Source: an uncultured Planctomycetaceae bacterium (GTDB taxonomy: Bacteria; Planctomycetota; Planctomycetia; Planctomycetales; Planctomycetaceae). From it: 64,000 nt of DNA. Location: the NCBI GenBank assembly GCA_943787265.1, contig CALSLT010000028.1, forward strand, positions 39,389 to 103,388, in the 5' to 3' direction. This document shows, piece by piece, positions 34,711-42,963 of this stretch (its first letter is position 1; each line of letters starts with the position of its first letter). The position numbers and the translations under genes were made by a program. The notes beneath the pieces are model-generated. The model did not search any database. It was not told where the DNA came from and worked only from the letters and a program-made list of their open reading frames with translations.

Positions 34711-36426
34711 TCAACCTCGCGGTGACGGAATCGTCAGCTTCTCGTAAAGCGGGGTGCCGACTCGTTTTCGTCCGACGACGATTCGGTCCGGAAAAACGTG
34801 CACAAGATGGACCGTTCCGCAATTATCGCTGAGGACGTGAGCGGTCCGCTCGTGCATTCGGAAGCCGTTGCGATGCCGATGCCCGAACAGGTACCCCGTC
34901 ACACGATGCTCGTGCAGAAGTGACAGAACTTCCGTGCCGCCAAACTGAGGCAGGACGTTATTCCCGAACGCCGACAACGAGGGATAGTGAGCGAGCACGA
35001 AAACGTGCTTCTTGTCTTTGGATCGTTCGAGTTGCTCTTTCAGAAACTCAATCTGTTCCGCATCAGCTCGCATCGTCAGGAACGGAACCGTGATGAATGC
35101 ACAATCGCGATGTTCGATGAGTTGCCGCGGCTTCGCCCCCGTGAACTTTTCGTAAAGCGCCGCCGGTCCGGTGAAACCTTCCTTCGCGGCTTCGGCCAAT
35201 GCCTGCTTGACGATCTTCGCATACTCCGGCTTCTTCTCGGGAGCTGTCGAGTATGAAGCTTCCATAAAGTCATAGTTAAAAAGCACGTCATGGTTTCCAG
35301 GTACCACGTGCTTTGGCGGCTTCAACTCCGCAAACGTCTTGTTGAACAGCTCCCATTCTTCGGGCAGGTTGTTGTTGACCAGGTCGCCGGCCACGAGAAC
35401 GAACGCCGGATTTAGACGGTTGAGATCGCGAATGGTGGCTTCGGCCTTTTTGATCAAGGTTGCTCGATTGGTCGCTCGATCAAACTGTGGATCCGAAATC
35501 AACGCGAATGTGAAGTCAGGCTTCTCCTTCAAATCCTCACTCAACGATGGGCACTCGAACGGGTCATCGGCTACCGGCAGCATGCGGGGTGACGTCACAG
35601 GATTCGGTACTGACAGCGAGAATGCCATGCTGGACGGATCGCTGACCTGAGCCAATTCGACCCGGTCTGTAAAGACGTTGAGTAGCGTGACGGCTCCGCG
35701 AGTCGACCACCCTGTCGATCCCACAGTCCATGTCGGCAGTGTGTTTACATAACCGAGTGCATGCCCATACCGAGTCGGGCTCAGCTTTGCAGCGATATGA
35801 TGCCGTTCGATCAGCCCCCAGAACTTCTCATGAGCTGGCGTCAGCTTTGACCGGCCCATCGTTCGATTCACTTCATCGAACAGTACAACCGCTGTGGCAT
35901 CGCCCGCTTTCGCCAACTGATCATCAAGCCGGTTTGTTGCCGCATCCGGATCAGTGTGAAGATCGCTCGTAAAACTCAGATGCACGCCGTTAACCGTTTG
36001 CAAACTGTCTTTCGCATCGTATGTGCCGAACACTCGCTCATAGCCAGCAAGAGATCCGGAGAGTCGATCCCGGTGTCCCGGCACGGTGTACTTCGGCACT
36101 TCGATCTGATCGAAGTATTCGGCGAAGGCAGCAAAGTCACTATCCGACCCTGACCAGGTCAGCGACCCAAGAACAACAAACGCGTCCGGCTTGAGTTCAT
36201 TCACCAGCGAAACCGTCTTCTTCATGCTGTCCGGTCCGGTCTTCGCGAGAAAGTCTCGCAGCCCTCCGAACTCGTCTTTGATCTCCGCCGCGGGCAGCGT
36301 CGTGATGTACGGATTGGAAACGACGGCGATCCTGGCAAGCGGCTCATCGGCGGCTCTGGCCGCACTATGAACGAACAGGAAAACGCAGACAGCAACTGCA
36401 GCGGGGAAGGTGAATGCTCGCGACAT
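34711..36426 (-). CDS. secreted double metallophosphoesterase, N-terminal domain degenerate
   Basis: The 571-residue protein has a signal peptide (FPAAVAVCVFLFVHSAARAA). The C-terminal half has all calcineurin-like blocks: LISDPQFD, LVAGDLVNNN, VPGNHD, LAHYPSL and GHRHRNG, binding two metals for phosphoester hydrolysis. The N-terminal half has the same order but altered residues: VVSNPYITT for the first block, VVLGSLTWSGS in place of GD, and VPGHRD in place of GNHD, so it has probably lost activity. I chose ATG 36426 with AGGA nine bases upstream; a GTG at 36447 adds seven residues. It would act outside the membrane on nucleotides or other phosphoesters. Confidence 0.82.
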   Translation of the reverse strand: MSRAFTFPAAVAVCVFLFVHSAARAADEPLARIAVVSNPYITTLPAAEIKDEFGGLRDFLAKTGPDSMKKTVSLVNELKPDAFVVLGSLTWSGSDSDFAAFAEYFDQIEVPKYTVPGHRDRLSGSLAGYERVFGTYDAKDSLQTVNGVHLSFTSDLHTDPDAATNRLDDQLAKAGDATAVVLFDEVNRTMGRSKLTPAHEKFWGLIERHHIAAKLSPTRYGHALGYVNTLPTWTVGSTGWSTRGAVTLLNVFTDRVELAQVSDPSSMAFSLSVPNPVTSPRMLPVADDPFECPSLSEDLKEKPDFTFALISDPQFDRATNRATLIKKAEATIRDLNRLNPAFVLVAGDLVNNNLPEEWELFNKTFAELKPPKHVVPGNHDVLFNYDFMEASYSTAPEKKPEYAKIVKQALAEAAKEGFTGPAALYEKFTGAKPRQLIEHRDCAFITVPFLTMRADAEQIEFLKEQLERSKDKKHVFVLAHYPSLSAFGNNVLPQFGGTEVLSLLHEHRVTGYLFGHRHRNGFRMHERTAHVLSDNCGTVHLVHVFPDRIVVGRKRVGTPLYEKLTIPSPRG

Positions 36427-36457
36427 TGTCAGAAGTCCTGTTTTCACTTGAGGATTT

Positions 36458-36478
36458 TCAGTAGAGTAGAACTACTGA
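36458..36478. promoter_or_regulatory. inverted repeat in a divergent promoter region
   Basis: TCAGTAG and CTACTGA flank a 7-base spacer between the metallophosphoesterase gene and the divergent DUF1549/1553 gene. It could be an operator, but only position and symmetry support this. Confidence 0.3.
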
Positions 36479-36556
36479 GAACACAGATGACAAACGGCCC
36501 GCCAGGTCTTCCTTGACCGACCTTCCTCACGAGCTTCCCACCTGTCGAGTCTCCTT

Positions 36557-38293
36557 ATGGTTTTCTCCCCGACGACCAGAAGCAGAGTTCTGATTGCAAC
36601 CGCAATCGTTGTGACGTCGATGCTGTCGGCTTCCAGCCACGCCGCCGAAGTTCCGCTCCACGAGTTGATCGATCAGCGAATTGATGCGTCACTCGCAAAG
36701 CAGAAGCTGACCGCTGCCGCTCCGGCATCCGATGCTGAATTCATGCGTCGAGTTTATCTCGACTTGACCGGAACGATTCCGGATTCAAAAACGGCCCGAG
36801 CGTTCATCGAAGATGTTGACGTTCTGAAACGAACGAAGCTGATTGACCAACTGCTGGCCAGCGAAAATTATGGGACTCACATGGCAACAGTTTTCGATGT
36901 CATGCTGATGGAGCGTCGTCCCGACAAGTACGTCACGACGCCAGAGTGGCGAACGTTTCTTGCGGAGTCATTCGGAGCGAACAAACCGCTCAACGTGCTG
37001 GTGGCTGAGATTCTAGGAGCCGACGGCGTTGACGAGAAACTGCGTCCCGCGGCCAAGTTCTATCTTGACCGAGCGGTGGCGAAAGACCTTCTGGTTCGAG
37101 ACATCGGCCGGCTGTTCCTGGGCGTCGATCTGCAGTGTGCGCAGTGTCACGATCACCCGGAAATCGACGACTACCTCCATCAGCATTACCACGGCCTGTC
37201 CGTTTTCATCGCCGGCAGCAAGACCTTCAAACAGCCCGACGGCAAATTCGTGCTGCAGGAAGTCGTGATGCGGGAAGTTGAATTTGCGTCTGTGTTTGAG
37301 CCGGACAAAACCAACAAGACCGGCCCTCGCTTGCTGGACGCGCTGATGGAAGTTCCGGAGGTGAAGGAGGGCGAAGAGTACGTCGAAAAACCTTCTCGTA
37401 CTGTCAGGTCCGTTCCAAAGTTCAGCTTACGGAAGCTGCTCTCAGAGAGGCTTCCCAGTAAAGACACGCCGGAATTTGCTCGATCAATGGCCAATCGGCT
37501 ATGGGCCATGCTGATGGGGCGAGGCATCGTTCACCCGCTCGACATGCACCATTCAGACAATCCGCCATCGCACCCGGAACTGCTCAACGATCTTGCCGTA
37601 CGGCTGTCGGCAACGAAGTACGACGTCAAAGCATTCCTCCGAGAACTGACACTCAGCAACACGTATCAGCGGTCGAGTTTTATCCCCGAAGAACTCGATC
37701 CGGAATCGCTGCCTGAAGATTCTTTCGCAGTGGCAAATATGAAAGGCCTTTCTCCAGAGCAACTTTTTGACAGCCTGCTTGTTGGTACTCACGCTTCGGC
37801 CGTGTTGGAACAACAGATCGACGAAGCGCTCGAAGAGGAATCCGCCGAAGTAGCAGCAAAAGCTGTCGAGAAACCGGACGCGGACAAACCGGCACCAGAG
37901 GAACCGGACGCCGAAAAAATTGCAGAGGCTCGTCGCGCAAAGCGAGCCGCTCGCGTCACCGAGTTTGTAACAATGTTCGGTAGCGTTCCAGGTCAGCCGG
38001 AAGGCGAGTTCGCGGCGTCGCTACCGCAGGCCTTGTTCCTGGCAAACAGCGAAACGCTGTCGGGCTGGGTACCGGCGAAGCTGGGCAATCTGACGGAACA
38101 ACTCACCGGACTGGACGACTCGACAACGATAGCCGATGAATTATATCTCAGCGTGCTGTCGCGCATGCCGGAAGACGACGAACGCACTCTTGTCAAAGAG
38201 CACCTCGAAGCCGGCAAGGCCGATCGACCAAAGGCTGTTGCAGCACTTGTCTGGTCACTGCTGGCTTCGGCAGAATTTCGCCTGAATCATTGA
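36557..38293 (+). CDS. DUF1549/DUF1553 planctomycete surface cytochrome-like protein
   Basis: The 578-residue protein has a signal peptide (VLIATAIVVTSMLSASSHAA). Residues about 35-230 are DUF1549 (EFMRRVYLDLTGTIPDSKTA, KLIDQLLASENYG), and CAQCHDHP at 194-201 is a c-type haem motif. DUF1553 follows from about residue 290 (FARSMANRLWAMLMGRGIVHP, LNDLAVRLSATKYDVKAFLR, ADELYLSVLSRMPEDDE). An inserted Glu/Ala/Lys-rich stretch near residues 425-465 is low-complexity. In planctomycetes these proteins pair with DUF1501 proteins; here the DUF1501 gene starts 20 bases after the stop. Localisation is exported; the activity is unknown. Confidence 0.92.
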   Translation: MVFSPTTRSRVLIATAIVVTSMLSASSHAAEVPLHELIDQRIDASLAKQKLTAAAPASDAEFMRRVYLDLTGTIPDSKTARAFIEDVDVLKRTKLIDQLLASENYGTHMATVFDVMLMERRPDKYVTTPEWRTFLAESFGANKPLNVLVAEILGADGVDEKLRPAAKFYLDRAVAKDLLVRDIGRLFLGVDLQCAQCHDHPEIDDYLHQHYHGLSVFIAGSKTFKQPDGKFVLQEVVMREVEFASVFEPDKTNKTGPRLLDALMEVPEVKEGEEYVEKPSRTVRSVPKFSLRKLLSERLPSKDTPEFARSMANRLWAMLMGRGIVHPLDMHHSDNPPSHPELLNDLAVRLSATKYDVKAFLRELTLSNTYQRSSFIPEELDPESLPEDSFAVANMKGLSPEQLFDSLLVGTHASAVLEQQIDEALEEESAEVAAKAVEKPDADKPAPEEPDAEKIAEARRAKRAARVTEFVTMFGSVPGQPEGEFAASLPQALFLANSETLSGWVPAKLGNLTEQLTGLDDSTTIADELYLSVLSRMPEDDERTLVKEHLEAGKADRPKAVAALVWSLLASAEFRLNH

Positions 38294-38313
38294 CGAATTG
38301 AGAAAGCGGAAAC

Positions 38314-39597
38314 ATGAAATACGATCCCGCGTGCAATTCCAACGCTCACTTGGTGTCTCGCCGTTCGATGCTCGGCAACATGGTTGCCGGCGCCGCCGGC
38401 GTCGGAGCCCTGGGGCAGTTGATCCATCCGCTCGTCGCCGGAGAAATCGAAGCGAAAAAGAAACAGGTTCTAATCTTCCTACTGAATGGCGGCCTGAGCC
38501 AGTTCGAATCATTCGATCCAAAACCGAATACCGATACCGGCGGGCCGTTTCGTTCCATTCCGACATCTGTTCCGGGCACACACTTTTGCGAACTGATGCC
38601 GTACACGGCGCAGATCGCCGACAAGCTGGCGGTCGTCCGCAGCATGTATGCGGAACGAGTCCCAGGCAGCCACGGCGGCGCTCGCGAGTATGTCGTCACC
38701 GGCCGGCCGCCACAGCAGGGGCCCTACCCGTGGATCGGTCCCGTATATTCCAAACTGCTGGCCGACAACGAAGACCTGCCGGGCAACATTCACATCACCC
38801 CAAGCCGCTGGGGCCCTCGGCAAGACTCGGCTTTCCTGGGCCCGCGGCATGCATCGCTGGTGCTCAGTGGCGGCAAGCCACCGTTGAATGTTGATCGACC
38901 TGACCTGTTCAACAAAGAACTCGACGACACTCGATACCGGTTGAGACAGATCGCAGATCAACGTTTCTCACAAAGACGCCGCACGGCCCACACCGAGGCC
39001 TACCAGTCTTCCTACGACCAGGCGGCACAACTGATTCGTCAGAAGGAACTGTTTGACGTCACGAAAGAATCTGAGAAGGACCAGTTGCGATACGGCTCGC
39101 ACGACATGGGCCGGCACTGCCTGCTCGCTCGTCGACTGCTTCAGAAGGGAGTCACCTGTGTGAAGGTCACGCATAACAACTACGACTCGCACATGGAGAA
39201 TTTCAATTTCCATCTTGAGCAACTCGGTGAATTCGACCAGCCCTTCGCAACCCTGATGCAGGACCTGGAAGAGAGCGGGCAACTTGACCACACGCTGGTG
39301 ATGCTGGTCACCGAGTTTGGTCGCACGCCGGTCATCCAACCCGACAACGGCCGAGACCACTACCAGGATAGCTGGTCGGTCGTACTGGGCGGCTGCGGAA
39401 TCCAGACTGGCGGAGTCCTCGGCTCGACGAATGACAACGGGACGGAAATTGTCGACCGTCCAGTGCACGTCGGCGAAATGTTCCATACCTACCTGCAGGC
39501 CGTCGGTCTTGATTCCACAGGGACTCACGTGGTGGGCGGAAACAACGTCCCCATCGGAGCCCCGGAACGATCGGCTGTCAAAGAGCTGCTGATTTGA
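38314..39597 (+). CDS. DUF1501 Tat-exported protein
   Basis: The 427-residue protein starts with a twin-arginine signal (SRRSMLGNMVAGAAGVGALG). The body has DUF1501 hallmarks: VLIFLLNGGLSQFESFDPKP, a His-rich middle (KVTHNNYDSHMEN), LVMLVTEFGRTPVIQPDNGRD and WSVVLGGCGI. It resembles a sulfatase/alkaline phosphatase fold with a possible metal site (Asp, His, Glu), but the substrate is unknown. It follows the DUF1549/1553 gene by 20 bases and is the usual partner of that family. The WD40 gene downstream is separated by a type D repeat, so the transcript may or may not continue. Confidence 0.92.
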   Translation: MKYDPACNSNAHLVSRRSMLGNMVAGAAGVGALGQLIHPLVAGEIEAKKKQVLIFLLNGGLSQFESFDPKPNTDTGGPFRSIPTSVPGTHFCELMPYTAQIADKLAVVRSMYAERVPGSHGGAREYVVTGRPPQQGPYPWIGPVYSKLLADNEDLPGNIHITPSRWGPRQDSAFLGPRHASLVLSGGKPPLNVDRPDLFNKELDDTRYRLRQIADQRFSQRRRTAHTEAYQSSYDQAAQLIRQKELFDVTKESEKDQLRYGSHDMGRHCLLARRLLQKGVTCVKVTHNNYDSHMENFNFHLEQLGEFDQPFATLMQDLEESGQLDHTLVMLVTEFGRTPVIQPDNGRDHYQDSWSVVLGGCGIQTGGVLGSTNDNGTEIVDRPVHVGEMFHTYLQAVGLDSTGTHVVGGNNVPIGAPERSAVKELLI

Positions 39598-39606
39598 GGT
39601 GGATGA

Positions 39607-39740
39607 GGTGCAAAATGAAAAGTGAGAAATGAAAAGTGCAAAGTGTCGTTTTGAAACAGTGAGAGATACGGCCGGTCAACGCAGCAATCTTGTTTGATCA
39701 TTTGTAATTTTGCACTTGTCACTTTTCATTTTGCACTCGT
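39607..39740. repeat. A/T-rich inverted repeat, dispersed type D (copy 2)
   Basis: The left arm begins GTGCAAAATGAAAAGTGA at about 39608 and the right arm ends TCACTTTTCATTTTGCAC at about 39736; these 18 bases pair perfectly. Inner parts also pair imperfectly. The words AAATGAAAAGTG and TGCAAA recur. It lies in the 190-base gap between the DUF1501 and WD40 genes and is related to the copy at 30688-30871. Confidence 0.75.
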
Positions 39741-39787
39741 GAATCTCCCACCGCGTCTCTCGATGTTCTCCGAAAAGACCAACCAAA

Positions 39788-40930
39788 ATGGATGAACCAA
39801 AATACGTCCCCAAACCTGACGGTGCCGACCCGATTGCGACGCGTCTCGTCGCCGAGCTGAAGCATGATCGCGGCATCCTTGCCTGCAAGTACGATCCGGC
39901 CAATCAGTTTCTGTTTGCTGGAGCACGCGACTACTTCGTTCATCGTTGGGACCTACGCAAAGAACCGGTCCTTGAACCTCCGGCCGATCCAAAGAAGAAG
40001 CCACGTTACCCGCCAGTTCCCGCCGCACCTGCTGACTCCCGTTTGGAGATGGCGGAACATCAGAGCTGGGTCGGCGGCATGGCATTGTTCAGTGACGGCG
40101 ACCGAATGGCGACCGGGGATTTTGTCGGTCAGCTCATTATCTGGACCAATCGAGCCGGCACTCCGAAGCCGCTGTTTTCGTTCGAGGCTCACAAAGGCTC
40201 AATTCGCAAAGTCGCCGTCAGCCCTGACGGAAACCTGGTGGCCAGCGTCGGTAACGATGGAGCTGTTCGGATCTGGCATTCAGACGCCGCTGAGAAATTG
40301 CATCAGGAATTGCTCGGCCATGACTGCCACGTTTATCACGTCGCGTTTCACCCGGATGGCAAAAGCCTGATTTCCGCAGACCTCAAAGGCCGAATCAAAC
40401 ACTGGGATGTCGAGTCCGGCAAACTGGTCCGAGACATCGACGCCAGCCTGCTGCACACGTACAGCCTGAAGTACGAGGTCGATGTTGGCGGAATCCGCGG
40501 CATGACGTTCAACGCGGACGGTTCACAACTTGCTTGCGCCGGAGCGGCGGGCGACGACAAAGGCATCGCTCACAGCGGCGACGCTCGAGTCCTCTTGTTT
40601 GACTGGGAGTCCGGCGAGCTTCTAAAAGAGCTGCGTCACGAGAAAAAAGAAGTCTGCACGGCGTGGGGAGTCCAGTTTCACCCGGACGGATTCATCATCG
40701 CGTCAGGCGGCAGCCGCACCGGAGGCTTCCTTTGGTTCTGGAAGCCCGAAGAAGAAGTGGCGTTTCATCGGCTCAAGTTTCGGCAGCGTGCCCCTGGCTT
40801 CGACGTCGACCTTGCCCCTGACAACAAAACCCTGGCAGTCGCCGACCATGATGGCACGATCCGTCTCTACGAAATGGCTCCCGAGCCTGAGCAAGAACCG
40901 GAAGAGCAAACAGGGACGGCGAAGGCCTGA
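39788..40930 (+). CDS. WD40 repeat protein
   Basis: The 380-residue protein is a probable seven-bladed WD40 propeller without signal peptide or membrane segment. Blades are visible as RDYFVHRWDLRKEP, ATGDFVGQLIIWTNR, ASVGNDGAVRIWHSD, ISADLKGRIKHWDVES, DARVLLFDWESGELL, ASGGSRTGGFLWFWKP and AVADHDGTIRLYEMA. Gly-His and Trp-Asp pairs are partly kept. Such propellers are interaction platforms; the partner is unknown. Its place after DUF1549/1553 and DUF1501 genes is a common planctomycete arrangement, and the next gene encodes a CxxCH protein. Because the neighbours are exported and this is not, its link to them is unclear. Confidence 0.85.
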   Translation: MDEPKYVPKPDGADPIATRLVAELKHDRGILACKYDPANQFLFAGARDYFVHRWDLRKEPVLEPPADPKKKPRYPPVPAAPADSRLEMAEHQSWVGGMALFSDGDRMATGDFVGQLIIWTNRAGTPKPLFSFEAHKGSIRKVAVSPDGNLVASVGNDGAVRIWHSDAAEKLHQELLGHDCHVYHVAFHPDGKSLISADLKGRIKHWDVESGKLVRDIDASLLHTYSLKYEVDVGGIRGMTFNADGSQLACAGAAGDDKGIAHSGDARVLLFDWESGELLKELRHEKKEVCTAWGVQFHPDGFIIASGGSRTGGFLWFWKPEEEVAFHRLKFRQRAPGFDVDLAPDNKTLAVADHDGTIRLYEMAPEPEQEPEEQTGTAKA

Positions 40931-40940
40931 CTCGTCTGCT

Positions 40941-41000
40941 GTCATTCGTTACTCCGCAGTCCCGAGTCAAGACTCTGCCACGAGGGAGTAAGCGAATGAC
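40941..41000 (+). promoter_or_regulatory. long hairpin enclosing ribosome binding site and start codon
   Basis: GTCATTCGTTACTCC at 40941-40955 pairs with GGAGTAA and CGAATGAC at 40985-40991 and 40993-41000, a 15-base-pair stem with one bulged G. An inner GAGTC-AA-GACTC hairpin sits at 40964-40975. The stem's right arm contains both the GGGAG binding site and the ATG at 40996 of the next gene, so folded RNA would hide its start. Regulation by this structure is inference. Confidence 0.55.
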
Positions 41001-42453
41001 GCATTCTCAGATGTTTCGACTGTGTCTTACTGCCGCCCTGACGAGCCTCGTCATCAGCGGTTTCCCATCGATGGGACGAGCGGAGTCGCAGCCAAAAACC
41101 ACAACTTCCACGTCGGTCTATCACGAAGACTCTTCGCATTTATGGAACCGTCTTCACGTGGCACTATTTGTCCGCGTCGGTCCCGACAAACAAGTTTACG
41201 GACAGGACCGGTTCGAACCGTTGCTGTGGAGGCAATCTAAACATCTCCTCGAACCTGTTTCTCATGCTCGAGCCATCACTGTCCTGGACGAGTTTCTCGC
41301 GAATAACGGCGAGGAGTTGATCGCGAGCCCGCTGCCACGAGCTCTTCTGCAGCGCGACCTGTGGATGATTTTCAACTGGCTGGAAGGGACTCACCGCGAC
41401 TTCGCCGAACCGAAGCTTGACGCAAATGCCGCACTGAACGCGCAACAGCAGTTGCGTAACCGGATTGTTGCCATGCTCGGCCGTTTGACACTTACGCCTG
41501 CAGAAATTCAGAGCTTGCCAGACAACTACCTGGCAGCGGCGACTTCGGAACGATTCAGCCACCGTTTCGACTCGAAGCATCCGGACGAGCCATACCTGCC
41601 CGCCGACCTGTTTAAAGACGATGGTCCCTGGATTTGCATCGGGCGAACCGACGGAGCAACAGCCCCGCAGCATCTGCGAGAAGAGAATCCATATACCAAC
41701 TCAGTCTTCCTGACGTTTATTCGTTTGCCTCGTGGCCGATCAGCGACCGCCAGTTATGTAAAACAATTGATCGATTTCGATCTGCCGCTGCTCGTGCAGA
41801 ATCCCAAGAAGAATAGTCGCCGAGCGTTTCCATTGGTGCCGAACCCGCAACTGCCTCAGTTTCCAAAGGGAACGGAACTCGCGCTCGTTCGCCGTGCCTT
41901 ACTGATCGATTCGTCCCACCGCGTCACCGCATCGCCGCTCACCGAAAGCGTGCAGCTGCGAACCATCCGGAGCGACGTTCCGACCTTGACGAAGCAGGTG
42001 CTGGCAGACGCGGCCATCTATACAACGGAAGGAATGCGACGAAACAGTGAGTGGCAGACATTCCACGAAGTCCGCCTCAGCCGCATTCAACTACTGACTG
42101 GTATCGCAGGCGGTTTACGGGCTGTCAGGCCGGACGAACGCGATTTCAAGACCGGATTCAACGCACACATGTGGGATGACTTCGAGAGCCCACTGCGAGG
42201 GCAATCCTTCCGTGACAGAAGTCGACCGTTTACGGTCAAGGAACAATGCTTCTTCTGCCATAGCATGCCTGGCGTTTACTCGTTCAACAGTTTCAAGGGC
42301 GATTTCAAAAACGCCATGCAGAGGAAAGACGGGGATCAAAGCCGGTCGTTTCCGCTGGGGCTGCTGTCAGTTTCGGACGTTACGGAAGCGGCGATTGAAC
42401 GACGAAAGCAACATCCGAACTGGATCGCATTACAAGAGCTACTGTCGGAGTGA
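40996..42453 (+). CDS. secreted protein with one c-type haem motif, unknown family
   Basis: The 485-residue protein has a signal peptide (FRLCLTAALTSLVISGFPSMG). Most of it is one long region I cannot assign (WNRLHVALFVRVGPDKQVYG, NSVFLTFIRLPRGRSATASY). Near residue 418 is KEQCFFCHSMPGV, a C-x2-CH motif for covalent haem c, followed by about 65 residues. This points to an exported cytochrome-like protein. It is the fourth gene on the same strand after DUF1549/1553, DUF1501 and WD40 genes, two of which are exported and one of which has a haem motif. GGGAG precedes the ATG by seven bases but both lie in a long hairpin. Confidence 0.75.
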   Translation: MTHSQMFRLCLTAALTSLVISGFPSMGRAESQPKTTTSTSVYHEDSSHLWNRLHVALFVRVGPDKQVYGQDRFEPLLWRQSKHLLEPVSHARAITVLDEFLANNGEELIASPLPRALLQRDLWMIFNWLEGTHRDFAEPKLDANAALNAQQQLRNRIVAMLGRLTLTPAEIQSLPDNYLAAATSERFSHRFDSKHPDEPYLPADLFKDDGPWICIGRTDGATAPQHLREENPYTNSVFLTFIRLPRGRSATASYVKQLIDFDLPLLVQNPKKNSRRAFPLVPNPQLPQFPKGTELALVRRALLIDSSHRVTASPLTESVQLRTIRSDVPTLTKQVLADAAIYTTEGMRRNSEWQTFHEVRLSRIQLLTGIAGGLRAVRPDERDFKTGFNAHMWDDFESPLRGQSFRDRSRPFTVKEQCFFCHSMPGVYSFNSFKGDFKNAMQRKDGDQSRSFPLGLLSVSDVTEAAIERRKQHPNWIALQELLSE

Positions 42454-42474
42454 CAGCCAACAGCGTGGTCAAGC

Positions 42475-42879
42475 CTAGCGATCGGTGTAGGTTGCAAACG
42501 ACTTTGGCGTTTCCCACAGGCCGACTTCCCGCACGGGGAAGCCCTGCGACTTTGTAAAATCGTAGATCAGTTTGGCAATCGTTTCGGCCGTCGGATTGTG
42601 CGGAAGCAAGTAGAGTGGCTCACCCTGCTCCTGGAAAAACGGTACAGCCGGGTCGTTCTCGTTGAGGATCATGCGGTGATCGAGTTCGTCATCGACCCAC
42701 GTTCGTACTGACTTCTTAATGTCTGAGAAGTCGACCAGCATGCCTCGGTCGTCCAGCTCTTCGCCTTCCAGCTCGATCACCGCTAAGCCATTGTGACCAT
42801 GCAGGTGGCGACACTTTCCGCTGTAGTTCAACAGGCGATGGCCGTAGCAGAATTCGATGTTCTGGGTGACTCGGAACAT
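42475..42879 (-). CDS. queD: 6-pyruvoyl-tetrahydropterin synthase / QueD family
   Basis: The protein has about 134 residues from ATG 42879, which gives the family-like start MFRVTQNIEFCYGHRL; an ATG at 42900 would add seven. His14 and the HLHGHNG pair His27 and His29 bind zinc, Cys23 in GKCRH is the likely catalytic cysteine, and LPHNPTAETIAKLI with a C-terminal Glu completes the pterin site. QueD converts dihydroneopterin triphosphate to 6-carboxy-tetrahydropterin for queuosine and other deazapurines. The length suits the family. It lies 84 bases downstream of yidC on the same strand; no other queuosine gene is nearby. Confidence 0.85.
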   Translation of the reverse strand: MFRVTQNIEFCYGHRLLNYSGKCRHLHGHNGLAVIELEGEELDDRGMLVDFSDIKKSVRTWVDDELDHRMILNENDPAVPFFQEQGEPLYLLPHNPTAETIAKLIYDFTKSQGFPVREVGLWETPKSFATYTDR

Positions 42880-42963
42880 GGCTGGAATCTTCCTGACCAT
42901 CTCAAAGCGACGGTCAACAAAAAAAACGATATCTGGAATTCAGTTAAGGCAGAGTCTGGGCGG

